A stretch of DNA of 64,000 bases from JAGVSZ01 sp035456405 (GTDB taxonomy: Bacteria > Pseudomonadota > Gammaproteobacteria > Burkholderiales > SG8-39), in assembly GCA_035456405.1 (NCBI GenBank), contig DATIDG010000095.1:1-64000 (forward strand). Direction: 5' to 3'. The notes beneath the pieces were generated by a model, which searched no databases, was not told the DNA's origin, and worked only from the letters and a program-made list of their open reading frames with translations. The translations under genes and the position numbers were made by a program. Shown in pieces: positions 7,687 through 15,375 of the stretch (its first letter is position 1; each line of letters begins with the position of its first letter).

Positions 7687-9393
7687 ATGACGCTGCGCCG
7701 CCTCGTCCTGGTTCTCGGCGTCGCCGCGGCCCTGGTCGTCGTGGCTGCGACGGCGCTGACCATCTGGGCCGCGCGCGAGGACGCCCTGGCGGAGTGGCGC
7801 AGTGACGCGCTGGTAGTGAGCGCGCTCGGGGCTCTTGCCGGGGCGTTCGTCGTCGCACTTGCAGTCGCGATCCACCGGCGCCTGCAGAGCGAGGCGCGCC
7901 ACCGCGCCGACATGCTCGAAGGCGCGGCGCGGTTGGACGCGATCGTCCGGTCCGCGATGAACGCGATCATTACGGTCGATGCGGATCAACGCATCGTCGT
8001 GTTCAACGCCGCGGCCGAGCAGATGTTCGGCTGCAGCGCTGCACAGGCGCTCGGCAGCCCGCTCGAGCGCTTCATCCCGGAACGGTTCCGTGCCGTCCAC
8101 CGGGCGCACCTGGAGCGGTTCGCCCGCACCGGGGAGACGGCGCGACGCATGGCGCTCCAGACCGCGCTCTGGGCGCTGCGGGCCGACGGCAGCGAGTTTC
8201 CGATCGAGGCGTCTATCTCGCAGGCGACGGTGAGCGGCCAGAAGATGTTCTCGGTTATCCTCCGCGACATCACCGAGCGCATGCGGGCCGAATCCGACCT
8301 CCTGCGCTCGCAGCAGCAGACCCGCGCCAGCGAGGAACGGCTCGAGGCCATCGTTCGGTCCGCGATGGACGCGATCATCACCGTCGATGCGGGCCAGCGC
8401 ATCGTTCTGTTCAACGCTGCGGCCGAGCAGATGTTCGGCTGCGCAGCCGGGGAGGCGCTCGGAGGGTCGCTCGACTGCTTCATCCCCGAGCGTTTCCGCG
8501 CCGCCCATCGCCGGCACGTCGAACGGTTCGGGCGCACCGGCGACACTGCGCGCCGCATGGGACCGCGAATCGCGCTGTCGGCCCTGCGGGCGGACGGCAC
8601 CGAGTTTCCGATCGAAGCCTCGATCTCGCAGACCGCGGTCGGCGACCAGCAGCTTTTCACCGTCATCCTGCGCGACGTCAGCGCGCGCGTGAACGCCGAG
8701 GCCGAGATCCGGCGCGCGCATGAGCAGCAGCGCGAGCTCGCAGTCGCGATGCTTGAGGTGCGGGAGGCCGAGCGCACGCGCATCGCGCGCGAGCTGCACG
8801 ACGAGCTCGGCCAAGCGCTCACCGGGCTCAAGATGGACGTCGAGGTGCTCGCCCGGATGACTCCCGGCGAGCGGTCCGACCTGTTCGAGCGGATCGGGGC
8901 GATGCGCGAGCTGCTCGACTCCACGGTCGCCACCACGCGCCGGATCTCGGCCGACCTGCGTCCCCTCGTGCTCGACGACCTCGGCCTCGGCGCAGCCGCG
9001 GAATGGCTGGTGCAGAACGTCGTCCAGCGCTCCGGCCTCGCGTGCGAGCTCGAACTCGATCCATCCTTCGCGCAGCTCGACGAACCCTACGCCTCGGCGC
9101 TCTTTCGCATCATGCAGGAGTCGCTCACCAACATCGTGCGGCACGCGCGCGCGCGCCGGGTCGGGGTGCGGCTCGAGCGCGCGGGCGCCGTGGCGGTGCT
9201 TAGCATCAGCGACGACGGCGTCGGAATGGAGACCGGCGCGCGGGCGAAGCCCCGCTCGTTCGGTCTGCGCGGGATCAGCGAGCGGGTGCTGCTCCTCGGT
9301 GGCGCGTTTGACATTGCGAGCCCGCCGGGCGGTGGCACCCTCGTCGTCGTGCGGATTCCGCTAGACGGTGCGCGGGCGAGGGAAGCGGCGTGA
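7687..9393 (+). CDS. Tandem-PAS sensor histidine kinase of the NarX/DegS (HisKA_3) class, FixL-like PAS domains
   Basis: 568 residues from the ATG at 7687; an in-frame ATG at 7588 lies inside the upstream gene and is rejected. Two membrane segments (about residues 5-28 and 41-62) are followed by two PAS domains at about 82-200 and 218-336 that are near copies of each other. Each contains IPERFRA-x-H, where the His (138 and 274) sits where FixL has its heme-ligating His, but the Arg that contacts bound O2 in FixL is not clearly aligned. HisKA_3 follows with ERTRIARELHDELGQ (phospho-His 371), then HATPase_c with DDGVGM and GLRGISERV. It overlaps the NarL-type regulator gene by 4 bp. Oxygen or redox sensing is inference. 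Confidence 0.93.
   Translation: MTLRRLVLVLGVAAALVVVAATALTIWAAREDALAEWRSDALVVSALGALAGAFVVALAVAIHRRLQSEARHRADMLEGAARLDAIVRSAMNAIITVDADQRIVVFNAAAEQMFGCSAAQALGSPLERFIPERFRAVHRAHLERFARTGETARRMALQTALWALRADGSEFPIEASISQATVSGQKMFSVILRDITERMRAESDLLRSQQQTRASEERLEAIVRSAMDAIITVDAGQRIVLFNAAAEQMFGCAAGEALGGSLDCFIPERFRAAHRRHVERFGRTGDTARRMGPRIALSALRADGTEFPIEASISQTAVGDQQLFTVILRDVSARVNAEAEIRRAHEQQRELAVAMLEVREAERTRIARELHDELGQALTGLKMDVEVLARMTPGERSDLFERIGAMRELLDSTVATTRRISADLRPLVLDDLGLGAAAEWLVQNVVQRSGLACELELDPSFAQLDEPYASALFRIMQESLTNIVRHARARRVGVRLERAGAVAVLSISDDGVGMETGARAKPRSFGLRGISERVLLLGGAFDIASPPGGGTLVVVRIPLDGARAREAA
7930..8286 (+). repeat. PAS-domain coding repeat, copy 1
   Basis: Encodes residues 82-200 of the kinase. 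Its protein sequence is about three-quarters identical to copy 2, including AIVRSAM, NAAAEQMFGC, FIPERFRA and EFPIEASISQ. The offset between copies is 408 bp, a whole number of codons. Confidence 0.85.
8338..8694 (+). repeat. PAS-domain coding repeat, copy 2
   Basis: Second copy of the PAS unit, residues 218-336. Conservation at both protein and DNA level indicates an in-frame tandem duplication rather than two unrelated PAS domains. A 17-residue linker (about 201-217) separates the copies. Confidence 0.85.
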
Positions 9394-10043
9394 CCACCCG
9401 GGTGGTGATCGCCGACGACCACGCCATCGTGCGCGAGGGACTGCGGCGCATCCTCGCCAGCGAGCCGGCGTTCTCGATCGTCGCCGAGGCCCGGGACGGA
9501 CACGAGGTCCTTGCGGCCGTGCGTGCCGGCGGGTTCGAAGTGCTGCTCCTAGATCTGTCGATGCCGGGTCGCAGCGGCATCGACCTGCTCCGGCATGTGA
9601 AAAGCGAGCGGCCCGAGCTGCGCGTGCTCGTTCTGTCGATGCACGCCGAGGAGCAGTACGCGGTGCGTGCTATCCGGGCCGGGGCATCCGGCTACCTCAC
9701 CAAGGACACCGCGGCGACGCAGCTCGTCGCGGCGCTCCGCAAGATAGCCGCCGGCGGGCTCTTCATCACGCCCGCCGCCGCCGAGGCCCTGGCGCTCGGG
9801 CTGCAGTCGCCCGGCGAGGAGTTGGCGCACAAGCGGCTGTCCGACCGGGAGTACGAGGTCTTCCTCCTCCTCGCCGGCGGCGCGTCGGTCACCGGCATCG
9901 CCGAGCGGCTGAACCTGAGCGTGAAGACCGTGAGCACGCACAAGACCCACATCCTCGAGAAGATGGGCCTCGGCTCGCTCGCGGATCTCGTCCGCTACGC
10001 CGTCGCCTACAAGCTGCTCGACTCCCCCGACCTGCCGCAGTAG
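9390..10043 (+). CDS. NarL/FixJ-family response regulator
   Basis: 217 residues starting with GTG inside the stop of the kinase gene (GTGA overlap), so translation is coupled and the pair is cognate. Receiver: DDH at 9-11, phospho-Asp55 in LLLDLSMPG, Lys in LTKDTA. The C-terminal LuxR-type helix-turn-helix carries LSDREYEVF, SVTGIAERLNLSVKTVSTHK and the dimer helix ILEKMGL. It should activate transcription when phosphorylated. Targets are not visible directly, but the neighbouring receiver and Crp/Fnr genes are natural candidates, as in FixLJ-K circuits. Confidence 0.95.
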   Translation: MTTRVVIADDHAIVREGLRRILASEPAFSIVAEARDGHEVLAAVRAGGFEVLLLDLSMPGRSGIDLLRHVKSERPELRVLVLSMHAEEQYAVRAIRAGASGYLTKDTAATQLVAALRKIAAGGLFITPAAAEALALGLQSPGEELAHKRLSDREYEVFLLLAGGASVTGIAERLNLSVKTVSTHKTHILEKMGLGSLADLVRYAVAYKLLDSPDLPQ

Positions 10044-10174
10044 ATCGCGGCAGACCGGAGGACCGCGCCGCCGCCTAGGAATATTCCGAGGCAGCGGTAA
10101 CTCCGCCCCGGCACCGATTCAGCCGCCGCCGATGGTGGCGTCCCCGTTGCGTCGCGATACTGGCGCCGTCAATC

Positions 10175-10573
10175 ATGAAGATCAGGACAGTGAAAGTTTT
10201 CGTCGTCGAGGACTCGCCCGCAGTGCGCAACCGCCTCGTCGCGATGCTCGGCACCGTCCCCGGCGTTGCGGTCGCGGGCGAGGCGGACTCGGTGCACACC
10301 GCCACCGCCGGCGTGCTGGCTGCGGCGGTCGACGTGATCCTGCTCGACCTTCAGCTCCTCGACGGCAGCGGCCTCGATGTCCTCGCGCAGGTCAAGCCCG
10401 TCCGGCCGGACATACGCGTGATCGTGCTGAGCAACCTCGCCACCCCGCAGTACCGGGAAGCGAGCCTAGCCGCCGGCGCCGACGTGTTCCTCGACAAGTC
10501 GCACGACTTCGGGCGCGTGCCCGAGATCCTGCGCGGCTGGCTGGCCGCGCCGGAGGCCGCGCCCATTCGCTGA
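10175..10573 (+). CDS. Single-domain response regulator (receiver only)
   Basis: 132 residues consisting of a receiver domain and nothing else. Acidic residues ED at 12-13, phospho-Asp58 in ILLDLQLLDG, Ser/Asn in VLSNLAT and Lys in FLDKSHD are present. No output domain follows, so it probably acts by protein contact or as a phosphate sink for the kinase upstream. It lies 131 bp after the NarL-type gene and 38 bp before the Crp/Fnr gene, consistent with a short regulatory operon. Confidence 0.9.
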   Translation: MKIRTVKVFVVEDSPAVRNRLVAMLGTVPGVAVAGEADSVHTATAGVLAAAVDVILLDLQLLDGSGLDVLAQVKPVRPDIRVIVLSNLATPQYREASLAAGADVFLDKSHDFGRVPEILRGWLAAPEAAPIR

Positions 10574-10611
10574 GCGCGCTCAAGAACCATTCGCATCACT
10601 AGGAGCCCACC

Positions 10612-11481
10612 ATGCCCACCACCGCCTGCAACGCCTCCGTCACGAACATCGGGACCGCAGCGTCGAATGCCCCGGCCGCCGCATGCGGGCTGGCGACCCT
10701 CGCGGATCTCGCCTGCGCATTCGGGCTGGAAGTCACCGATTCCGAGCTCGCCGGGATCACCTTCCCGGTGCGACGGCTGAAAGCCGGCGACACCCTGGTC
10801 CGCGCGGGCGACCGCTTCGACGCGATCTACGTCATCCGGAGCGGATTCTTCAAGACGGTGCGCATCGACGAGGCCGGGAACGAGATGGTGATGGCGCTGC
10901 CCATGGGCGGCGACGCGATCGGCTTCGACGGCTTCGATCCCGGCCAATACACCGCCGACGTGATTGCCCTCGACGCAAGCCTCGTCGCGGTCCTCCCCTT
11001 CGCGCGGCTCGCGCAACTCGCGCGCACGCACCCGTGCCTCGAGCGCGCGCTGTTCCGCGCCTTCAGCCGCGAGCTCGGCCGGGACCGCAGCATGATCTGG
11101 CTGCTCGGCACCCTCGACGCAGAGTCGCGCCTCGCGACGTTCCTCCTCGACCTGTCGGAGCGCTTCGGGCGGCTCGGCTACTCGCGCACGTCCTTCGAGC
11201 TGCGCATGACCCGGCAGGAGATCGGCAGCTACCTCGGCATCAAGCTGGAAACGGTCAGCCGCACGCTTTCGGGACTCGCCGCCGACCGGCTCATCAGCGT
11301 CGACCGCCGCACCGTGACGCTCGATGACGTCCCGGGGCTGCGCAGGATCCTCGCGCACCGGGACGCGGCTCCCGATCCGGGGGCCGAAGCAATGCCGACT
11401 GCGGCGCGCGCGGCTGCCCCGCGCGAGGCAAAGCAAACCCGGTTCTCCGCGGTCCGTGGGCTCGCCATGGCCGCCGCGTAG
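10612..11481 (+). CDS. Crp/Fnr-family transcriptional regulator
   Basis: 289 residues, with AGGAG 7 bp upstream of the ATG. A cyclic-nucleotide-binding-type beta barrel occupies about residues 50-170 (RAGDRFDAIYVIRSGFFK, GGDAIGFDGF) and a Crp-type winged helix the C-terminal part, with MTRQEIGSYLGIKLETVSRTLS as recognition region; the ETVSR core matches FNR-like proteins that bind TTGAT-N4-ATCAA. Cys residues occur at 6, 25, 34 and near 148, but the spacing differs from the CxxCx5C cluster of classical FNR, so iron-sulfur binding is uncertain. A C-terminal tail of about 35 residues is low-complexity. A matching DNA box lies 25 bp past its stop, before the next gene. Confidence 0.93.
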   Translation: MPTTACNASVTNIGTAASNAPAAACGLATLADLACAFGLEVTDSELAGITFPVRRLKAGDTLVRAGDRFDAIYVIRSGFFKTVRIDEAGNEMVMALPMGGDAIGFDGFDPGQYTADVIALDASLVAVLPFARLAQLARTHPCLERALFRAFSRELGRDRSMIWLLGTLDAESRLATFLLDLSERFGRLGYSRTSFELRMTRQEIGSYLGIKLETVSRTLSGLAADRLISVDRRTVTLDDVPGLRRILAHRDAAPDPGAEAMPTAARAAAPREAKQTRFSAVRGLAMAAA

Positions 11482-11505
11482 CGGGTTCTGTCGGATCGCC
11501 GGGAT

Positions 11506-11519
11506 TTGATTGCGGTCAA
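11506..11519 (+). promoter_or_regulatory. FNR-like operator, TTGAT-TGCG-GTCAA
   Basis: Matches the FNR/Anr consensus TTGAT-N4-ATCAA at 9 of 10 fixed positions. A candidate -10 (TAGAGT, 11541-11546) lies 31 bp away centre to centre, as expected for a class II site at about -41.5. It stands between the Crp/Fnr gene and the DksA-like gene, so the FNR-family protein next door probably controls the zinc-finger gene. Confidence 0.6.
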
Positions 11520-11560
11520 GATCGCGCGCGGTCGCACTAATAGAGTCGTCACACGACCAG

Positions 11561-11574
11561 GTGCGTTACCGCAC
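11561..11574 (+). promoter_or_regulatory. Small stem-loop touching the ribosome site of the DksA-like gene
   Basis: GTGCG-TTAC-CGCAC can form a 5-bp stem with a 4-base loop. It directly abuts the all-G ribosome site at 11575-11581. A second small inverted repeat (GTCGT-CAC-ACGAC, 11545-11557) sits just before it. Both could affect translation start; this is inference. Confidence 0.3.
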
Positions 11575-11581
11575 GGGGGGG

Positions 11582-11869
11582 ATGATGGCGCTGACGCCCG
11601 AGCAACGGCTTGACCTCGCGCAGCTGATCGAGGAGGAACATCGGACGCTCAGCGCGGCAGCCCGTTCCGGCGCCGAGCAATTGCGCGCCGCGCGCCAGCT
11701 GCGCGCCATCGAAGCTGCGCAACGCCGGATCGCCGACGGCACGTACGGCTCCTGCGTCACGTGCGGGCGCGACATCGAGGTCGACCGGCTGATCGCCTAC
11801 CCGGCGGCCGCGCGCTGCCTCGGCTGCCAGGACCGCCACGAGCAGCTTGGGCCGGGCGCCAAACCTTGA
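11582..11869 (+). CDS. TraR/DksA C4-type zinc-finger protein
   Basis: 95 residues from the ATG at 11582, chosen because a G7 tract lies immediately upstream; a second ATG follows at once (11585). A short N-terminal helix region (about 50 residues, rich in Ala, Arg, Glu) precedes the zinc finger CVTCGRD...CLGCQDRH (CxxC-x17-CxxC). It is shorter than DksA (about 150 residues) and lacks a long coiled coil, so it resembles the TraR-like or DksA2 short family that binds the RNA polymerase secondary channel. An FNR-like box upstream suggests induction under low oxygen or NO. Confidence 0.87.
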   Translation: MMALTPEQRLDLAQLIEEEHRTLSAAARSGAEQLRAARQLRAIEAAQRRIADGTYGSCVTCGRDIEVDRLIAYPAAARCLGCQDRHEQLGPGAKP

Positions 11870-11917
11870 CGGCTGCGCAACCGCCCACGGCGTGGGGGCC
11901 CGCGATCCGCGACGATC

Positions 11918-12886
11918 TCACTCCGCCTTGATCCCCGCCTCCTTCATCAGCCTGGCGTAGCGCGCGAGCTGCACGCGCGTGGCCGACGCAAGCTCGTCCT
12001 GCGAGGTGCCGCGGATCGTGAAGCCCTGCGAGACGAGCTTCTCGCGCACGTCCGGGGCGGCGAGCGCCCGCACGATCTCGGCGTTGAGCCGCACGATGAT
12101 GTCCTTGGGCGTGCCCGCGGGCGCAACGATGGTGAACCAGGAGTTGAACTGGAAGCCGGGCAGTCCCGATTCGGCGATCGTCGGGACGTCGGGAAACTGC
12201 GGGTGCCGCTGCGGCGTGGCCACCCCGATCAGCCGCAGCTTGCCCCCGCGCACGAGGGCGGCGACGGTGCCAAGCCCCTGCATGCCGATCGGCACCTGCC
12301 CTGCCGCGATGTCGGTCGCAGCCTGCGTCGCGCCCTTGTACGGCACGTGCGTGAGCGAGACGTTCGCGGTCGATGCGAATAGGGCCATCGCGACGTGCTG
12401 CGGGCTGCCGTTGCCGCCCGAGGCGTAGTTGATCTTCCCCGGGTTCGCCGTCGCGGCGGAGATCAAGTCGGCGGCACTCTTGTAAGGTGCGTCGTTCGCG
12501 ACGACCAGCCCCCACTCGATCGTGCCGACGAGCGACACCGGCTCAAAGTCCTTGAGCGTGTCCCACGGCATCTTCGCGTGCAGGTTCGGCAGCATCGTCA
12601 TGATGCTGTCGTTGAACGCGCCGATCGTGTACCCGTCGGGCGCGCTCCTCGCCACGCGCTCGGCGCCGATCAGCCCCGCCGCGCCGGGCATGTTCTCGAC
12701 GATGATCTGCTGGCCCATGTTCTCCGACATGCGCGCGGCGAGGACGCGCGCCGCGTTGTCGACCGCGCTTGCGGCGGCGAGCGGGATGAGCATGCGGATG
12801 GGCTTGTTCGGATAGTCGCCCTGCGCGGCGGCGACTCCGGACCACGCGACGAGCAGGAAAACGGCGATGCGGCGAATGAACGGCAT
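11918..12886 (-). CDS. Bug/TctC-family tripartite tricarboxylate transporter substrate-binding protein
   Basis: 322 residues. Signal peptide MPFIRRIAVFLLVAWSGVAAAQ, then the family opening YPNKPIRMLIP, IVENMPGAAG, and the later HVPYKG, DVPTIAESG and FNSWFTIVAPAGTP blocks. GGAGGA precedes the start. The protein binds a small carboxylate or related compound in the periplasm. No TctA/TctB membrane genes are near; orphan members are common in Burkholderiales. One of three in this window. Confidence 0.93.
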   Translation of the reverse strand: MPFIRRIAVFLLVAWSGVAAAQGDYPNKPIRMLIPLAAASAVDNAARVLAARMSENMGQQIIVENMPGAAGLIGAERVARSAPDGYTIGAFNDSIMTMLPNLHAKMPWDTLKDFEPVSLVGTIEWGLVVANDAPYKSAADLISAATANPGKINYASGGNGSPQHVAMALFASTANVSLTHVPYKGATQAATDIAAGQVPIGMQGLGTVAALVRGGKLRLIGVATPQRHPQFPDVPTIAESGLPGFQFNSWFTIVAPAGTPKDIIVRLNAEIVRALAAPDVREKLVSQGFTIRGTSQDELASATRVQLARYARLMKEAGIKAE

Positions 12887-13026
12887 GCTTTTCCTCCGGT
12901 TCCCACTTCGTAACTATCCGTCCGGCCGAGCCGAAGCGAACTGCGGGACGCAATGTTAGCAGCGCGCGCCGGCGGCGCGCGCTGCAGCCTTGGAATAGAC
13001 TCGCACGTCCGCGCCAGGACTCGCCG

Positions 13027-13812
13027 ATGACCGCCTTCACCTCACGCATGCCGGTCGTGTTCTTCGGGCACGGCAGCCCGATGAACGCGATTCAGCCCAA
13101 CCGCTACGCCGAGGCGTGGCGCCGGGTCGGCGCGGCGCTGCCGAAGCCCAGGGCCATCCTGTCCGTGTCGGCGCACTGGTACACGCGCGGCACCGCCGTG
13201 ACCGCGATGGCGACGCCGCGGACGATCCACGACTTCTACGGGTTCCCGGAGCCGCTGTACGAGGTTCGGTACCCGGCCCCGGGCGACCCTGCGCTCGCCG
13301 CACGCGTGCGAGAGCTCGCGGCACCGATCGACGCGGCGCTCGACGAGAGCTGGGGCCTCGACCACGGCACCTGGCAGGTGCTGATGCACGCCTTTCCCGC
13401 AGCGAACGTCCCGGTCGTACAGCTCAGTATCGACGGCACGAAACCCGGGTCGTTCCATTACGAGCTTGGCAAGCGGCTCGGGCCCCTGCGCGACGAAGGC
13501 GTGCTCGTCATCGGCAGCGGCAACGTCGTGCACAACCTCGGCCTCATGCGGCGCAGCGCCGACGCGCCGCCGTACGACTGGGCAGGGCGATTCAACGATC
13601 GCGTGCGCGCCTTGCTCGTCGCGCGCGACCATGCGCCGCTCATCGACTATGCGAGCCTGGGCGAGGACGCCCGGCTGTCGATCCCGACGCCCGATCACTA
13701 TCTCCCGTTGCTGTATTGCATCGCACTGCAGGGCAAGGACGAGAAGCTCGAGATTCCGGTCGACGGCATCGACATCGGATCGGTCGGGATGCTGTCGCTG
13801 GTGATCGGGTGA
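13027..13812 (+). CDS. ygiD: DODA-type extradiol aromatic ring-opening dioxygenase family protein (YgiD-like)
   Basis: 261 residues. Metal-ligand His candidates are in FFGHGSPMNA (near residue 16), SAHWYTRG (near 51), GLDHGTWQVL (near 117) and SGNVVHNLG. These match the LigB-fold, single-zinc or iron DODA/YgiD family, about 260 residues long. Members open catechol-like rings such as DOPA with O2. The MFS gene starts in its stop codon region, so a substrate-handling pair is likely. No strong ribosome site is seen before the ATG. Confidence 0.9.
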   Translation: MTAFTSRMPVVFFGHGSPMNAIQPNRYAEAWRRVGAALPKPRAILSVSAHWYTRGTAVTAMATPRTIHDFYGFPEPLYEVRYPAPGDPALAARVRELAAPIDAALDESWGLDHGTWQVLMHAFPAANVPVVQLSIDGTKPGSFHYELGKRLGPLRDEGVLVIGSGNVVHNLGLMRRSADAPPYDWAGRFNDRVRALLVARDHAPLIDYASLGEDARLSIPTPDHYLPLLYCIALQGKDEKLEIPVDGIDIGSVGMLSLVIG

Positions 13813-15014
13813 CGCCGGCGCCGGCGCACCCGCGGCTCACGCCCGGGCTCATGGCGCTGCTGACGGCCACCTGCTTCACGACTGCGGGGACGGTGCACTT
13901 CCAGACCCCGATGCTGCCCGAGTTCGCGCGCGAGTTCGACGCGAGCACGGCGGCGGTCGGGTGGGTCGCGACCTGCAGCTTCGGCGGCTTCCTGGCCGGA
14001 ACGCTCCTGCTCGCGCCGCTCGGCGACCGTTTCGACAAGCGGCGGCTCATCATCGTGCAGCTCGGCTGCCTGATCGCCGCCGTGCTCGCAATGGCCGCGG
14101 CCCCGACCCTCCCGGTGCTGGTCGCGGCCGCACTGCTCGTCGGCGTCTTTGCGAGCATCTCGCAGCACATCCTGCCGTTCATCGCCGAGTTTGCCGCGCC
14201 GGGCGAGCGCGGCCGCGCGATCGGCACCGTGATGTCGGGGCTCTTCCTCGGCATCCTGTTCGGGCGCGTGGGCGGCGGCTTCGCCACGGAGTACCTGGGC
14301 TGGCGCTGGACCTACGTGCTTTCCGCGGCGCTGATGGCGGCGCTCGCGCCCGCGCTGGTCGCGCGCCTGCCCGACGTGCCGGCCAAGACGCGACTGGCGT
14401 ATGCCGCGCTGCTGCACTCGCTCCTCCGCCTGGTGCGCAGCCGCGCCGACCTGCGCCGCGCCTCGACCATCCAGTTCCTGCTCGGCATCTGCTACGGCGG
14501 GTTCTGGGCGACGCTCGCGCCGATGCTCGCCGCGGTGCATGGCGTCGGGCCCGCCGTGGCGGGCCTCTTCGGGATACCGGGCGCGGCCGGCGTGCTCGTC
14601 GCGCGTCCGGCCGGCCGCTGGATGGATCGCGTCGGCGCGCGCCCGGTCGTGACGACGGGAATCTGTCTGGTGATGGCCGGCTATGTGACGTTCGGCTTCG
14701 GTGTGCTCACCATCGTCGCGCTCGTCGCTGGCGCGATATTGCAGGACTGCGGCCTGCGCTCCGCGATGGTCGCGAACCAGGCCCTCGTCACCACCGCCGA
14801 CCCCGAAGCGCGCAGCCGCTCGAACACCATCTTCGCGATCCACGTCTGGGGCGGCAATGCGACCGGGGCGTTTGTCGCGAGCACCGCCTGGACCCACGCC
14901 GGCTGGCTCGGCGTATGTGCAAGCGGCGTGGCAGCATCGCTCGTCGCGCTCGCGGTATACCTGTCCAGGAGTGCGGCGCGCTCGCTTTCGTCAACCGGGA
15001 GAGATGCCCAATGA
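13809..15014 (+). CDS. Major facilitator superfamily transporter
   Basis: 401 residues from the GTG at 13809, which overlaps the preceding stop (GTGA). About twelve hydrophobic segments are visible. The MFS loop 2-3 signature is present as APLGDRFDKRRLI. The middle loop and a second-half counterpart (ARPAGRWMDRVGARPVV) follow. It resembles YnfM/bicyclomycin-type exporters of about 400 residues. Coupling to the dioxygenase gene and to the FKBP gene (ATGA overlap) makes a three-gene operon. Substrate unknown. Confidence 0.9.
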   Translation: MTPAPAHPRLTPGLMALLTATCFTTAGTVHFQTPMLPEFAREFDASTAAVGWVATCSFGGFLAGTLLLAPLGDRFDKRRLIIVQLGCLIAAVLAMAAAPTLPVLVAAALLVGVFASISQHILPFIAEFAAPGERGRAIGTVMSGLFLGILFGRVGGGFATEYLGWRWTYVLSAALMAALAPALVARLPDVPAKTRLAYAALLHSLLRLVRSRADLRRASTIQFLLGICYGGFWATLAPMLAAVHGVGPAVAGLFGIPGAAGVLVARPAGRWMDRVGARPVVTTGICLVMAGYVTFGFGVLTIVALVAGAILQDCGLRSAMVANQALVTTADPEARSRSNTIFAIHVWGGNATGAFVASTAWTHAGWLGVCASGVAASLVALAVYLSRSAARSLSSTGRDAQ

Positions 15015-15355
15015 GTTCGACCACCACCGCAAGCGGCCTCGTCATCGAGGACCCGACCGTCGGATCCGGCGCCCTCGCCGCCGCCGGACTGCGCGTCACC
15101 GTGCATTACACCGGCTGGCAGACCGATGGCACGAAGTTCGACTCGAGCAAGGACCGGAGCGAGCCGTTCGCCTTCCCGCTCGGCGGGCGGCGCGTGATCG
15201 CCGGCTGGGACGAAGGCGTGCAGGGCATGCGCGTCGGCGGTGTGCGGAAGCTCACCATCCCGCCTGCGCTGGGCTATGGCGCGCGCGGCGCCGGCGGCGT
15301 GATCCCGCCGAACGCGACGTTGGTGTTCGAGGTGGAGTTGCTGGGGGTCGGCTGA
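15011..15355 (+). CDS. FKBP-type peptidyl-prolyl cis-trans isomerase
   Basis: 114 residues, the size of a minimal FKBP. The start overlaps the MFS stop (ATGA). Core motifs VTVHYTGW, GTKFDSS, FPLGGRRVIAGWDEG, MRVGGVRKLTIPPALGYGARGAGGVIPPNATLVFEVELL are classical FKBP12-type active-site and core segments. No signal peptide, so it is cytoplasmic. It speeds proline isomerisation during folding. Confidence 0.96.
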   Translation: MSSTTTASGLVIEDPTVGSGALAAAGLRVTVHYTGWQTDGTKFDSSKDRSEPFAFPLGGRRVIAGWDEGVQGMRVGGVRKLTIPPALGYGARGAGGVIPPNATLVFEVELLGVG

Positions 15356-15375
15356 CGGAAAGCGCGGCGTCCGGC

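Noticed and set aside
10612..10720. FNR-type iron-sulfur cluster in the Crp/Fnr protein
   Set aside because: Cys spacing (6, 25, 34 and about 148) does not match CxxCx5C with a central Cys.
13116..13808. Upstream extension of the MFS frame
   Set aside because: It lies in another frame of the dioxygenase gene and has no membrane or family sequence; the MFS start is the GTG at 13809.
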